Below are positions 1 through 7,671 of a stretch of DNA of 64,000 nucleotides, piece by piece; positions within the stretch are counted from its first letter, which is position 1; every line of letters starts with the position of its first letter. Both the position numbers and the translations under genes were made by a program. The DNA comes from Leadbetterella sp. GTDB taxonomy: Bacteria; Bacteroidota; Bacteroidia; Cytophagales; Spirosomataceae. The notes beneath the pieces were generated by a model, which worked only from the letters and a program-made list of their open reading frames with translations, searched no databases and was not told the DNA's origin. The DNA lies in assembly GCA_019638185.1 (NCBI GenBank), contig JAHBUH010000006.1, forward strand, positions 1 through 64,000. The letters are read 5' to 3'.

Positions 1-1488
1 AAATTCATGATAGTCATAAATTCTATCAAACTCTTTATCAATAGGAACAACTGACTTGAAAAGCATTTTAGTAAAGTCATATAATAACTGAGACATTGGT
101 GCCAAATAGTTACTTCCTAACAAACGATTTAATAGACTATGATCCATCAATAGCCTTGGATTAGTTTTCTCCAAAAGGCCCATCGAGTTATATCTATCAA
201 AGAATTCAACACTTAAGATAGAGTTAAGAAAAGAAAATCTTTGACTTGCAACAGCAGCTATTCCAATTACATATCTTAGAATAAGACTGGGTAAATATTG
301 CAAATCCGACCATACTTTAAAATTGGAGCCGCTTTTATTATGGTCCACATTCCCAGATTCCTTAAGAACATTTATCCATATATTATTTTGATAATCCCTT
401 CCCCAGAAAACGCATTCTGCTAAAATTGAACTCAAAGTTTTCAGTTTTTTTTGATACAAATCAATCACCTCCTTTATATATGGTTCTGTAGGAGATATGA
501 AAGGAATAGCATAAATACTACTAAAGGTCTCATTGGAAATACCCGAGATAAGATCATTAAGCTGTATAATATGTTCCTCTTTAGTAATATATTTTTTAGC
601 TCTTTCTAACGCTATTCGCGGTGATAGAGGGTGCTCAAAAACATCTTTCTCCAACGCCAAAATATCTTCATGTAATTCGTAAAAAAACATATCTGCACTT
701 TCAATTTTAACCAGCTTCCCTTTTCGAAAAGACGATAATTCTTCCAATTCCATTTCGTATTTACTGTGGTATGTAAAGTAACTGGAAAATCTGAACTTGT
801 TTGATGCTTTTAAAATATTTACTAAGGCTAAGTCCCACTTTGCAGACCAACCACATGAAATTAATCCAAAATTTTCAAATATATCGATCATTAATCTTTC
901 TAAGCGCGGATCATACTTCTCTAATTCGCTTTTGAGGTTTAAAAAACCTGTATCAAGATAATCCCCGTTAATCTTTAAAATAGTTACTTTGCTGTGAACA
1001 ATTGGCATAACATTATCAATATGACTTGGATTTGAGATAACAGTTGGCTCAATCCCATTATTCTTTAAAGCATTTTCTAGCAAACGATCAAAGTTTGTAG
1101 TTACGATCACTTTTACATACCCAAGTTTTACCAATTTAGCTATATAATCATGGGCTTTTGTAGGGAGTTTTAGCCCGTCTTCGATTTCATTTTGAGAAGG
1201 TTCTATAAACGGTTTTAACAGATTTATTCTCTCTTCTGTAGTTAAAGTAAGTTGTCCTATTATATCTGAGTAATCAGGCTGTTGATTAAACGTTTTTACA
1301 TACCATTTTTCAGGAGTTTCTTCAATTTCTTCTTTTCTAATTTTAGCTATTCTATTGATTAGCTCTAAAGTTATTTCCCATCCTGTTGGAATTCCGGCAC
1401 TTCTTGAGATTCCTGAACCAAGAAATAAAGCAAAGGCTCCTTTATTACTAAAAATAGAATGGGCTATTGTTATTATTTGCTTATTCAT
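1..1488 (-). CDS. SIR2-domain protein, probable NAD-consuming defence effector (C-terminus beyond window)
   Basis: I translated this frame by hand; it is open for 496 codons from the ATG at 1488 to the window edge, so the C-terminus is missing. Residues ~15-225 look like a SIR2-type Rossmann fold: a GSGIS nucleotide-binding loop at 24-28, TTNFD at 130-134 with the expected Asn at 132, and GWSAKWDLAL at 213-222. In the position of the usual His-Gly the protein has KINGDY (172-177), so Asn174 replaces the catalytic His of sirtuins; this argues against a deacetylase. The rest is a helical region of at least 270 residues of unknown role. SIR2 domains in bacterial defence proteins (ThsA, DSR2, SIR2-APAZ systems) usually degrade NAD+ on infection; that role here is inferred. 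The start overlaps the end of the upstream gene by 8 nt, so the two are almost certainly co-expressed. The gene is much more AT-rich than the rest of the window. Confidence 0.82.
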   Translation of the reverse strand, partial: MNKQIITIAHSIFSNKGAFALFLGSGISRSAGIPTGWEITLELINRIAKIRKEEIEETPEKWYVKTFNQQPDYSDIIGQLTLTTEERINLLKPFIEPSQNEIEDGLKLPTKAHDYIAKLVKLGYVKVIVTTNFDRLLENALKNNGIEPTVISNPSHIDNVMPIVHSKVTILKINGDYLDTGFLNLKSELEKYDPRLERLMIDIFENFGLISCGWSAKWDLALVNILKASNKFRFSSYFTYHSKYEMELEELSSFRKGKLVKIESADMFFYELHEDILALEKDVFEHPLSPRIALERAKKYITKEEHIIQLNDLISGISNETFSSIYAIPFISPTEPYIKEVIDLYQKKLKTLSSILAECVFWGRDYQNNIWINVLKESGNVDHNKSGSNFKVWSDLQYLPSLILRYVIGIAAVASQRFSFLNSILSVEFFDRYNSMGLLEKTNPRLLMDHSLLNRLLGSNYLAPMSQLLYDFTKMLFKSVVPIDKEFDRIYDYHEF

Positions 1489-2185
1489 GATCAGATTTTT
1501 CAATAATATTAATTAAAAATTGGCTTATTTGCTGAGTTTCTTCTTCGTCTAACTCACTGAATAAATTAATAATTTTTTTAGTATGAAACCACGTCTTTAT
1601 CCCGATTGAAAAAGCAATTTTTAAGATTTCGCTTTTCAGATCAGAAACAGTTCTTGAAGCAATACTTTTTTCAAAAAGGACATTTCCCTCTTGAAAGGCT
1701 TCTTTTTGATTATTTGAGTTATCTTGAGATTCTTCAGAAACACTTTCGAAATGTTTTTTGTAGCTATCAAATACTCTATAAACTCTAACATTTCCTGATA
1801 GTCTATAAGCAGTAATAGGGTCAATAGTAGACAAAATATCTATGGCTTCCATGTATTTCGATTCTAAACCTTTTAAATTATCTTTTATGAAATCATACAC
1901 TAAAGATTGCATAATCGGAACCAGTATTTTATTAAGTTGTACCAATTCTTGGGAAGTAGGTTCCTTGGGAGCAATCTTTAAAAGTTCAGCAACAACCACT
2001 TCCTTAATGGATTCACTATCATATTTCTTCAAAATGGATAGAACCTCTAAAAGATTAAAGAGTACTTGCTTTTTTATCTTTCTCGTAGTACCTCTGCTTC
2101 TCAAGAAAAGACTGACCTCGTTAAGTAACCATCCAAGGCTTACTCCTAGTAGTCCAGAGAGATATGTGAAATCTATTTTATTCAA
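1481..2185 (-). CDS. membrane-anchored protein of unknown function, partner of the SIR2 protein
   Basis: This 234-residue protein has one hydrophobic segment at about residues 6-27 and then a charged, mostly helical cytoplasmic part with no motif I recognise. A polar Ser/Asn/Gln/Glu-rich linker sits near residues 148-165. The only available start is TTG at 2185, because an in-frame stop lies a few codons upstream and no early ATG exists. The stop overlaps the SIR2 start by 8 nt, which indicates translational coupling. By analogy with other two-gene effector systems it could be a sensor, an inhibitor or a membrane tether for the SIR2 effector; this is inference from position only. Low GC supports horizontal acquisition of the pair as a unit. 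Confidence 0.7.
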   Translation of the reverse strand: MNKIDFTYLSGLLGVSLGWLLNEVSLFLRSRGTTRKIKKQVLFNLLEVLSILKKYDSESIKEVVVAELLKIAPKEPTSQELVQLNKILVPIMQSLVYDFIKDNLKGLESKYMEAIDILSTIDPITAYRLSGNVRVYRVFDSYKKHFESVSEESQDNSNNQKEAFQEGNVLFEKSIASRTVSDLKSEILKIAFSIGIKTWFHTKKIINLFSELDEEETQQISQFLINIIEKSDHE

Positions 2186-2490
2186 AAAATAAAATTTTAA
2201 CAGTAATTATGGAAATTCTTTAGACGTAAATTCTACTAAAACCCAGAGAAAGAGGTACTGAATGAATTATTCAGGATAGGTGCGCAATCATGGTTTATAG
2301 CTAATGAGGCGTCTAAGTAACAATGTTATAAAAATAGCGTTACATAATTGCAATATTATAAGAATAATTTATTAGAGGGTAGAGACAAAAGCTGCTTTGC
2401 AGGTTAATTACACAACATATATTGATTTGATACTATGAAAAGCAGATTGTAATTATTCTGATCACTTTAGCAGATATTTTAATCTTTGAC
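2186..2490. other. AT-rich intergenic stretch without a gene
   Basis: About 300 bases of AT-rich sequence separate the SIR2 operon from the KilA-N remnant. No ORF, RNA gene or terminal inverted repeat stands out. The promoter of the leftward SIR2 operon must lie here or just inside it, but I see no convincing -7/-33 pair. Confidence 0.5.
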
Positions 2491-2991
2491 AAACACAACC
2501 TAGTATATGATATTGTTTATGAAGTTGCATCATGGATTTTGACAGCATTTAAGCTGTATCTCACCAAAGAGTTCTCACGTCTGAAAGAGGAAGAGCGCAA
2601 TCGCAGTCAATCAACATGGAATCTTTAATGCACCTTGGCTCAGGTTAATTATCAGATCCATCCCGACGCCATCAAAGAGAATTTAATTCCCAAAGAAGTG
2701 ACTCGGTAGCAAGCGGGTTTGGTTTATGCCAGTGAAGTCGACCTACTGAATGTGGTATTATTTGGAATGACGGCTAAAGCATGGTGGGATAAACGTACAG
2801 ATAATCCGGGGAGCCTTCGGGATAATGCCACATTGGAGCAATTGATAGTGTTAAATAATATGGAAAGCATTAATGCTTTATTGATACAACAAGGATTATC
2901 GTAAAGTGACCAACTAACCCAGCTTAACAGGGTAGCTATTACTCAAATGAAGTCATTGATTGAAAGTAAGGCGATAAAGAAGTTGAAGTAA
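2491..2991 (+). pseudogene. KilA-N domain protein remnant (C-terminal part, three in-frame stops)
   Basis: Reading one frame through this stretch gives the continuous C-terminal half of the KilA-N type DNA-binding proteins common in Bacteroidota: a KLYLTKEFSRLKEEE helix, then NYQIHPDAIKENLIP, then YASEVDLLNVVLFGMTAKAW, and finally QLNRVAITQMKSL. The frame is interrupted by TAA at 2626-2628, TAG at 2707-2709 and TAA at 2902-2904 before its natural stop at 2989-2991. The N-terminal DNA-binding half is missing or unrecognisable. It is therefore a dead gene, probably the scar of a phage or other mobile element beside the SIR2 pair. The 61-residue frame at 2719-2904 is only a piece of it. Confidence 0.85.
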
Positions 2992-3073
2992 ATAGTATTT
3001 TGATTCCTAACTTTACATCATTTAAACCCATCAGTTTCGAGAGATTTAGAACTAAAGCTGAAAATAAATAACG

Positions 3074-3502
3074 ATGAAGATTAGAGATATGCAAGAGGAT
3101 GATACCACTGCCGTTGCTAACTTGCTGCAACAGCTAGGCTATGAAGGTGCAGCAGATTTTCTGCCCGGTAAAATCCATTCATTTATTACCGATCCTGACG
3201 AGTATTGCCTGGTGGCCGAGGAAACACGTGGTCAGGTAATCGGCTTTATTTCTATTCATATTATCCCGCAGATCGCATTAAAAGGAGATTTTGCCCGTAT
3301 CAGCTATTTTTCTGTGGATGAACATTTCCGGAGCCGGGGTGTGGGTAAGCTTTTGGAAGAGTATGGAGAAAAAATTGCCCGGGAACGGAACTGCGACCGG
3401 ATAGAATTACATAGCCATAGCCGGCGGGAAGATGCGCACCGGTTTTATTACCGGCAGGGATATGTGGAGTCTCCGAAATACCTCGTGAAGAAGTTGTTCT
3501 AA
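3074..3502 (+). CDS. GNAT family N-acetyltransferase
   Basis: This 142-residue protein has the single-domain GNAT layout. The acetyl-CoA binding motif A is present as RSRGVGKLLEEYGEKIA at about residues 87-103, and the C-terminal AHRFYYRQGY segment (near 126-135) is the typical motif B end. It should transfer an acetyl group from acetyl-CoA to a small molecule or protein amine in the cytoplasm; the substrate is not readable. It stands alone between the KilA-N remnant and the toxin-antitoxin pair. The start ATG at 3074 gives the normal GNAT N-terminus. Confidence 0.88.
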   Translation: MKIRDMQEDDTTAVANLLQQLGYEGAADFLPGKIHSFITDPDEYCLVAEETRGQVIGFISIHIIPQIALKGDFARISYFSVDEHFRSRGVGKLLEEYGEKIARERNCDRIELHSHSRREDAHRFYYRQGYVESPKYLVKKLF

Positions 3503-3509
3503 TATATTG

Positions 3510-3521
3510 TACTTTAAAGTA
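3510..3521. promoter_or_regulatory. perfect 12-bp palindrome, possible antitoxin operator
   Basis: TACTTTAAAGTA is a perfect palindrome about 50 bases before the -7 box of the toxin gene. The antitoxin has an HTH domain, and MqsA-type antitoxins bind palindromes near their own promoters. It lies upstream of the core promoter rather than over it and is AT-rich, so the assignment is weak. Confidence 0.3.
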
Positions 3522-3569
3522 TTATTATTTGAATATTTTTCTTAAATTTTTATTTTAAAATCATTATTG

Positions 3570-3577
3570 TATCTTTG
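3570..3577 (+). promoter_or_regulatory. Bacteroidota-type -7 box of the toxin-antitoxin operon
   Basis: TATCTTTG matches the TAnnTTTG consensus of the primary sigma factor of Bacteroidota and lies 26 bases before the toxin start. No clear -33 TTG is seen. Confidence 0.55.
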
Positions 3578-3603
3578 TTTCAATTTCGCACAGCAATTAT
3601 AAA

Positions 3604-3957
3604 ATGAAGAAATTAGTAGTAGCACAGTTTTTAGACGACTTTAAAGTCAAGATGAAAGTATGGGATATTATCTTTATGGATGACAGGGCGAAAAATGTAA
3701 AAACGCTTTCGTTATTGGAGATAAGTCCTGGTGAGAGAAAGAAGATAATTGAAGGTCTTTCACTTGAAGACTATGCAGAGGGGCCAGTGCCGGATAAACA
3801 GTTTTTAGGGGATGACCTCTGGGTATTTGGGATGGTAGTTAAGCAACAGGAAATATATATTAAGATTTCCCTGGGATTACCGAATAAAAGGGTCATTTGT
3901 GTTTCTTTTCATGTGGCAGAGTACCCAATGAAATACCCGTTTAAACATAAATCCTGA
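3604..3957 (+). CDS. MqsR-like type II toxin
   Basis: This is a 117-residue cytoplasmic protein without signal or membrane segment. I recognise it as the small protein regularly found in front of DUF4065/Panacea antitoxins in Bacteroidota and usually named MqsR-like; the C-terminal VCVSFHVAEYP-like segment (about residues 98-109, with ICVSFHVAEYP) is its most characteristic part. MqsR toxins are mRNA interferases of the RelE/RNase Sa fold; that activity is assumed here. The antitoxin follows after 5 bases, in toxin-first order as in mqsRA. Its own -7 box lies just upstream. The family assignment is moderate, the toxin role is well supported by context. Confidence 0.7.
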   Translation: MKKLVVAQFLDDFKVKMKVWDIIFMDDRAKNVKTLSLLEISPGERKKIIEGLSLEDYAEGPVPDKQFLGDDLWVFGMVVKQQEIYIKISLGLPNKRVICVSFHVAEYPMKYPFKHKS

Positions 3958-3962
3958 AAATA

Positions 3963-4967
3963 ATGAGAACGATAGAAAGTCCGTTTAGTGATAATGTCCT
4001 GGAAGTGAAGATGCGGAAAGAAACGCTGCCTTTCCGTAAGGAGGAGTATGAGGTGATATATCATTATTATGAAGACTGCGGGCAGCAGTTTACTACCGAT
4101 GAGCTGGATGAGATTAATCTCCGCCAGGTGCATAATCAGTATCGTGAAAAGTATAACCTTCCTTTTCCTGATGAGATTAAGGGATGTCGGGAGAAATATG
4201 GGCTTTCGGCCTCTAAGATGGCCGAAGTGCTGGGCTTCGGTATTCATATTTACCGGCAGTATGAAGCGGGAGAGGTGCCGAGCCTGTCTAACGCCCGGCT
4301 GATTCAGCTGGCAGATGACCCGGAAGAATTTAAAAAACTGGTTTTGCTCGGTGGGGCCTTAGAAGGCAGGGAAAAGGAGAAAGTTTTGAAAACGGTGGAG
4401 CGGCTGATAGAGATGAAGCATAAGCAGACCCATGATGAGCTTATTGCTCAATATGTTTTGGGGGTAGAAGATAAGCCTACACGTTATAACGGTTATAAAC
4501 GAGCCGTCATTGGAAAGACTTTCCGCGTGATTCAGCATCTTATTACGCAGTTGAATCCCACCAAGACAGCATTGAATAAGTTACTTTTCTATGTTGATTT
4601 TATGCATTTCCGTAAGTGCAGTGTGTCGTTCCTGGGGCTGGAATATCGTGCAATAGAATATGGTACAGTGCCCAGCCGTTATGAAAGCCTGCTGGAATAT
4701 GGTGCTGAGGCGGGATATATTGTTCGTCACAGGGAGCTTATGGATAATGGGAGATACAAAGAAACTTACAGCATGGGTGAGCGATCTATAGATGCGGATT
4801 TTACAAGCGAGGAGATGGATACATTAATGCAGGTGACAGATAGGTTTGGGAATTGTAACGTGTCTGATCTGGTGGCCATAAACCATGAAGAAGAAGCCTG
4901 GACAGATAATAGGTTGGAAAAGCAGAAGGTAGATTATACTTACGCTTATAAACTGAAAGCGATTTAA
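3963..4967 (+). CDS. HTH-Panacea (DUF4065/SocA) antitoxin
   Basis: The 334-residue protein is a fusion. Residues ~1-60 resemble the start of MqsA-type antitoxins but lack the zinc-binding cysteine pairs. Residues ~70-125 form an HTH of the MqsA/Xre type (EKYGLSASKMAEVLGFGIHI followed by YEAGEVPS). Residues ~185-334 are a Panacea domain, recognised by KTALNKLLFYVDFMHF and the following EYGTVPSRYESLLEYG segment. Panacea domains are promiscuous antitoxin modules that neutralise unrelated toxins (PanAT systems). The protein should neutralise the toxin encoded 5 bases upstream and repress the operon through its HTH. The next gene is convergent, 9 bases away. Confidence 0.8.
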   Translation: MRTIESPFSDNVLEVKMRKETLPFRKEEYEVIYHYYEDCGQQFTTDELDEINLRQVHNQYREKYNLPFPDEIKGCREKYGLSASKMAEVLGFGIHIYRQYEAGEVPSLSNARLIQLADDPEEFKKLVLLGGALEGREKEKVLKTVERLIEMKHKQTHDELIAQYVLGVEDKPTRYNGYKRAVIGKTFRVIQHLITQLNPTKTALNKLLFYVDFMHFRKCSVSFLGLEYRAIEYGTVPSRYESLLEYGAEAGYIVRHRELMDNGRYKETYSMGERSIDADFTSEEMDTLMQVTDRFGNCNVSDLVAINHEEEAWTDNRLEKQKVDYTYAYKLKAI

Positions 4968-4976
4968 AATAAACAC

Positions 4977-6473
4977 CTACCGCCCCCTCAAAACCTCCCC
5001 CAGCGCCACCCTTTTTATACTCGCCTCCACCCAGGCCGTGAAATCAAAAGACTTCAATAACTGATTCTCAAAAACGTCGCCGCGGAGATCTTCCAGAACA
5101 GGCTGGTATTTCTTCCATAGCTTCTCCCTTTCTCTTGGCAGGCGGATTTTCTTTTCTTTCCCCAGGAATGACAGCATCAGGTGCTCTACGCGGTAGGCTT
5201 TTTCCACTTTGGAGATTTCCCGTTTAATGGAGCGGCTTTCGAAGTGGACGATGTCGGTGTTATCCAGCTCGTAGTGGATGATCAGGTTCACCAGCCGGAT
5301 GGTGCGGTAGGAGGGGAGGATGTAGATGTTGTTTCCCCGCACGATCTCGCTCAGCAGCGTTTTCTGGGCCAGCTTGAAGTTCCGGAAGCCCATGTGGATC
5401 AGGGAGAGGTAGAGCGATATTTCGGCCCGCATGACCAGGCTGAGGTTTTCTTTCCGGGCCAGTACGGTGTCTTTGTACTTTTCGGTGAGGGCTTTGGAGG
5501 CCTCGAAGTCGCCGCGGTCCAGCAGCGGGAAGAGCTCGTAGAGGAAGGTTAGGGCATTGATCTGGTTCTGAAGCCCTTCGGTGTTGACCTTGATGTTTCT
5601 CAATTGGCCGATGAAGTAGGGCATTTCGTTATAGCTTTTCATGCTTCGCAGGTTATCCAGGATACCCTCCAGTACGGATACGTAGTAAAACGGCTGGCTC
5701 GACCAGAACAGTGGGTGGCGCTCAAAAAGGCGGTTCAGCTCGCGGAAAGAGTGAAGGGCCGACTTGTAGTCGCCCGTGCCGATCAGGTAGTTCGACTGGA
5801 AGAGCAGGTGATTTTTCCGGATCTCGAAGCTGTCTTTGTGCGAGGAGTTGATACTCATTTCGCTGATCACGAGGTCGTTCAGCATGTCTTTCTGCTTCTG
5901 CGACCGAATGTTTCCCTTGTAGATGATCCGGTGGCGGAGCAGCTCGTAGAGTGAGGAGTGCTCGTTGATCTTGCGGATGTCTTTCAGTACGTCGTTGATC
6001 TGGAAGTGCTTGTTGAGTAGGTCGCGTTCCGACAGGTCGGGCAGGTTCAGGAAAAGCAGGTATTCCAGCTCCAGCCGGGAGGCAAACAGCAGCGCAATGG
6101 GGTTCTCGTGGTGCCGGGCTTTCTTCTTGACCTGTTCCAGCAGGCTGATGGCCTCTTCAAAAAGTGACTTCTCAAAGAGGATTCGCGATTTCAGGATCTG
6201 GTTAAAGAGCGTGTAATGACTATCCTGGTTTTCACGGAGGGCCAGGAGGCTGTCGAGCAGGGTCTTGTACAGGTAAGTCACCGTAGCGCTGAAGCTGCCG
6301 CCTTTCTTCTTTTTGAATTCGGCTTTGATTTCATCGGATGATGCCGTGCCGGAAGTCTCTATGATGTCATAAAGCAGGGTATAGTCAGCTTTCTTACGCC
6401 CGGTTCTGAACTTTTTCTTTTCGGAAGCCGAGAGCGAATGGATGAGCAGGATGAGGGCGTCAGCTTGTAACAT
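4977..6473 (-). CDS. helical-repeat (TPR-like) cytoplasmic protein of unknown function
   Basis: The 498-residue protein has no signal peptide and is almost entirely helical, with repeated paired-helix units of TPR/SEL1 character in the middle (for example EEAISLLEQVKKKA near 103-116 and YKSALHSFRELNRLF near 220-234). The N-terminal 80 residues are lysine-rich with a possible winged-helix-like or coiled segment. I know related Bacteroidota proteins only as hypothetical. It is transcribed away from the ribose locus across a 257-base AT-rich gap, so it could be a regulator or an unrelated neighbour; the sequence does not decide. Confidence 0.6.
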   Translation of the reverse strand: MLQADALILLIHSLSASEKKKFRTGRKKADYTLLYDIIETSGTASSDEIKAEFKKKKGGSFSATVTYLYKTLLDSLLALRENQDSHYTLFNQILKSRILFEKSLFEEAISLLEQVKKKARHHENPIALLFASRLELEYLLFLNLPDLSERDLLNKHFQINDVLKDIRKINEHSSLYELLRHRIIYKGNIRSQKQKDMLNDLVISEMSINSSHKDSFEIRKNHLLFQSNYLIGTGDYKSALHSFRELNRLFERHPLFWSSQPFYYVSVLEGILDNLRSMKSYNEMPYFIGQLRNIKVNTEGLQNQINALTFLYELFPLLDRGDFEASKALTEKYKDTVLARKENLSLVMRAEISLYLSLIHMGFRNFKLAQKTLLSEIVRGNNIYILPSYRTIRLVNLIIHYELDNTDIVHFESRSIKREISKVEKAYRVEHLMLSFLGKEKKIRLPREREKLWKKYQPVLEDLRGDVFENQLLKSFDFTAWVEASIKRVALGEVLRGR

Positions 6474-6730
6474 AAGACCGGGTCAGGAGGTCCGGAATAA
6501 GTCTACCGGATATTTTTTTAATACAATTTCCTTTTTGCAAACTTACGAAAATAGTTTAAAAATATTTATTTTGTGTAATATTTGTATTTTAATATATTGA
6601 TAATAAATTATTTAAGTTAAATATATACATTTTATAATTATTTAAAATTGAATTTTTTGGTGTTTTTGATAACGCCCCACTGTTTAAGTTTACTGAAAAT
6701 TTTAATAGATAATATCAAAATAGTAATACA
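6474..6730. promoter_or_regulatory. AT-rich divergent promoter region of the ribose locus
   Basis: This 257-base gap lies between the leftward helical-repeat gene and the rightward ribokinase gene and is far more AT-rich than either. It must carry both promoters, but no clean TAnnTTTG box with a -33 partner was found, which may mean that an activator is needed. Confidence 0.4.
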
Positions 6731-7636
6731 GTGACCAAAAAGAAAATAGTGGTAGTGGGGAGCTCAAATACAGATATGGTGATCAAGGCGGAGCGGCTTC
6801 CCGTGCCGGGTGAAACGGTGATCGGCGGGCAGTTCATGATGAATCCCGGAGGGAAGGGGGCTAACCAGGCCGTGGCCATTGCCCGCATGGGCGGCGAAGT
6901 GACCTTTGTGACTAAAACCGGCAATGATCTTTTCGGCCGCCAATCCATGGAACTCTATAATTCCGAAAATATCAATACAGAATATGTTTTTTCTGACCCG
7001 GACCATCCATCGGGCGTGGCGCTGATCTCGGTAGATGCCTACGGAGAGAACTGTATACTGGTGGCGCCTGGTGCCAATAGCGCCCTGACCGTACAGGATA
7101 TTGAAAAAGCCAGGCCCGAATTGGAGAGCGCGGGGATCGTGCTGATGCAGCTGGAGATCCCGATGGAAACGGTGGAGTATGCGGCGGAGATAGCGGCAGG
7201 AAAAGGGGTGAAAGTGGCGCTGAATCCGGCGCCCGCACAGACGCTTTCCAATGAGCTGCTGAACCGGCTCTATATCATCACGCCCAATAAGAATGAGGCG
7301 GAGATCCTTTCCGGGGTGAAGGTGAGCGACTGGGAGTCGGCCCGGCGGGCGGCAGACTGCATCAGTGAGAAAGGAGTGGAGATTGTGGTGATCACCCTGG
7401 GTGGTTTGGGAGCGCTGGTAAAGGAAGGGAGCCATTATCACCGTGTGGAAGCGGAGAAAGTGGATGCTGTAGATACCACAGCTGCCGGAGATACGTTCTG
7501 CGGAACGCTTTGTGTAGGGCTTTCGGAGGGGAGAAGCATTGTGGAGGCTGTGCAGCTGGCCTGTAAAGCAGCTGCTATTACGGTGACGCGCATGGGCGCG
7601 CAGGCGGCATTACCGCATCGACATGAATTGCATTGA
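6731..7636 (+). CDS. rbsK: ribokinase (PfkB family)
   Basis: The 301-residue protein phosphorylates D-ribose to ribose 5-phosphate in the cytoplasm. The PfkB signatures are clear: an N-terminal GSSNTDMV strand near residue 10, the substrate-binding NPGGKGANQAVA at about 38-49, and the C-terminal DTTAAGDTFCG at about 250-260 with the catalytic Asp. The start is GTG at 6731; the frame has a stop 18 bases upstream and no ATG in between. It opens an operon-like row of same-strand genes for nucleoside hydrolysis, sugar transport and outer-membrane import, which supports ribose rather than another sugar. Ribokinases sit in the same type of locus in the ribose/nucleoside utilisation system of Bacteroides thetaiotaomicron. 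Confidence 0.9.
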   Translation: MTKKKIVVVGSSNTDMVIKAERLPVPGETVIGGQFMMNPGGKGANQAVAIARMGGEVTFVTKTGNDLFGRQSMELYNSENINTEYVFSDPDHPSGVALISVDAYGENCILVAPGANSALTVQDIEKARPELESAGIVLMQLEIPMETVEYAAEIAAGKGVKVALNPAPAQTLSNELLNRLYIITPNKNEAEILSGVKVSDWESARRAADCISEKGVEIVVITLGGLGALVKEGSHYHRVEAEKVDAVDTTAAGDTFCGTLCVGLSEGRSIVEAVQLACKAAAITVTRMGAQAALPHRHELH

Positions 7637-7671
7637 TTGGGAACATGAAACGAGATATCAACCTATTTTAT

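Noticed and set aside
2719-2904. 61-residue frame as an independent small gene
   Set aside because: It is an internal piece of the KilA-N pseudogene; the reading continues in frame on both sides through stop codons.
5181-5954. Long plus-strand frames opposite the helical-repeat gene
   Set aside because: They are antisense shadows of the 4977-6473 gene with no recognisable domains.
7633-7671. Upstream TTG start for the nucleoside hydrolase lipoprotein
   Set aside because: It would bury the lipoprotein signal; the ATG at 7672 gives a normal signal peptide and lipobox.
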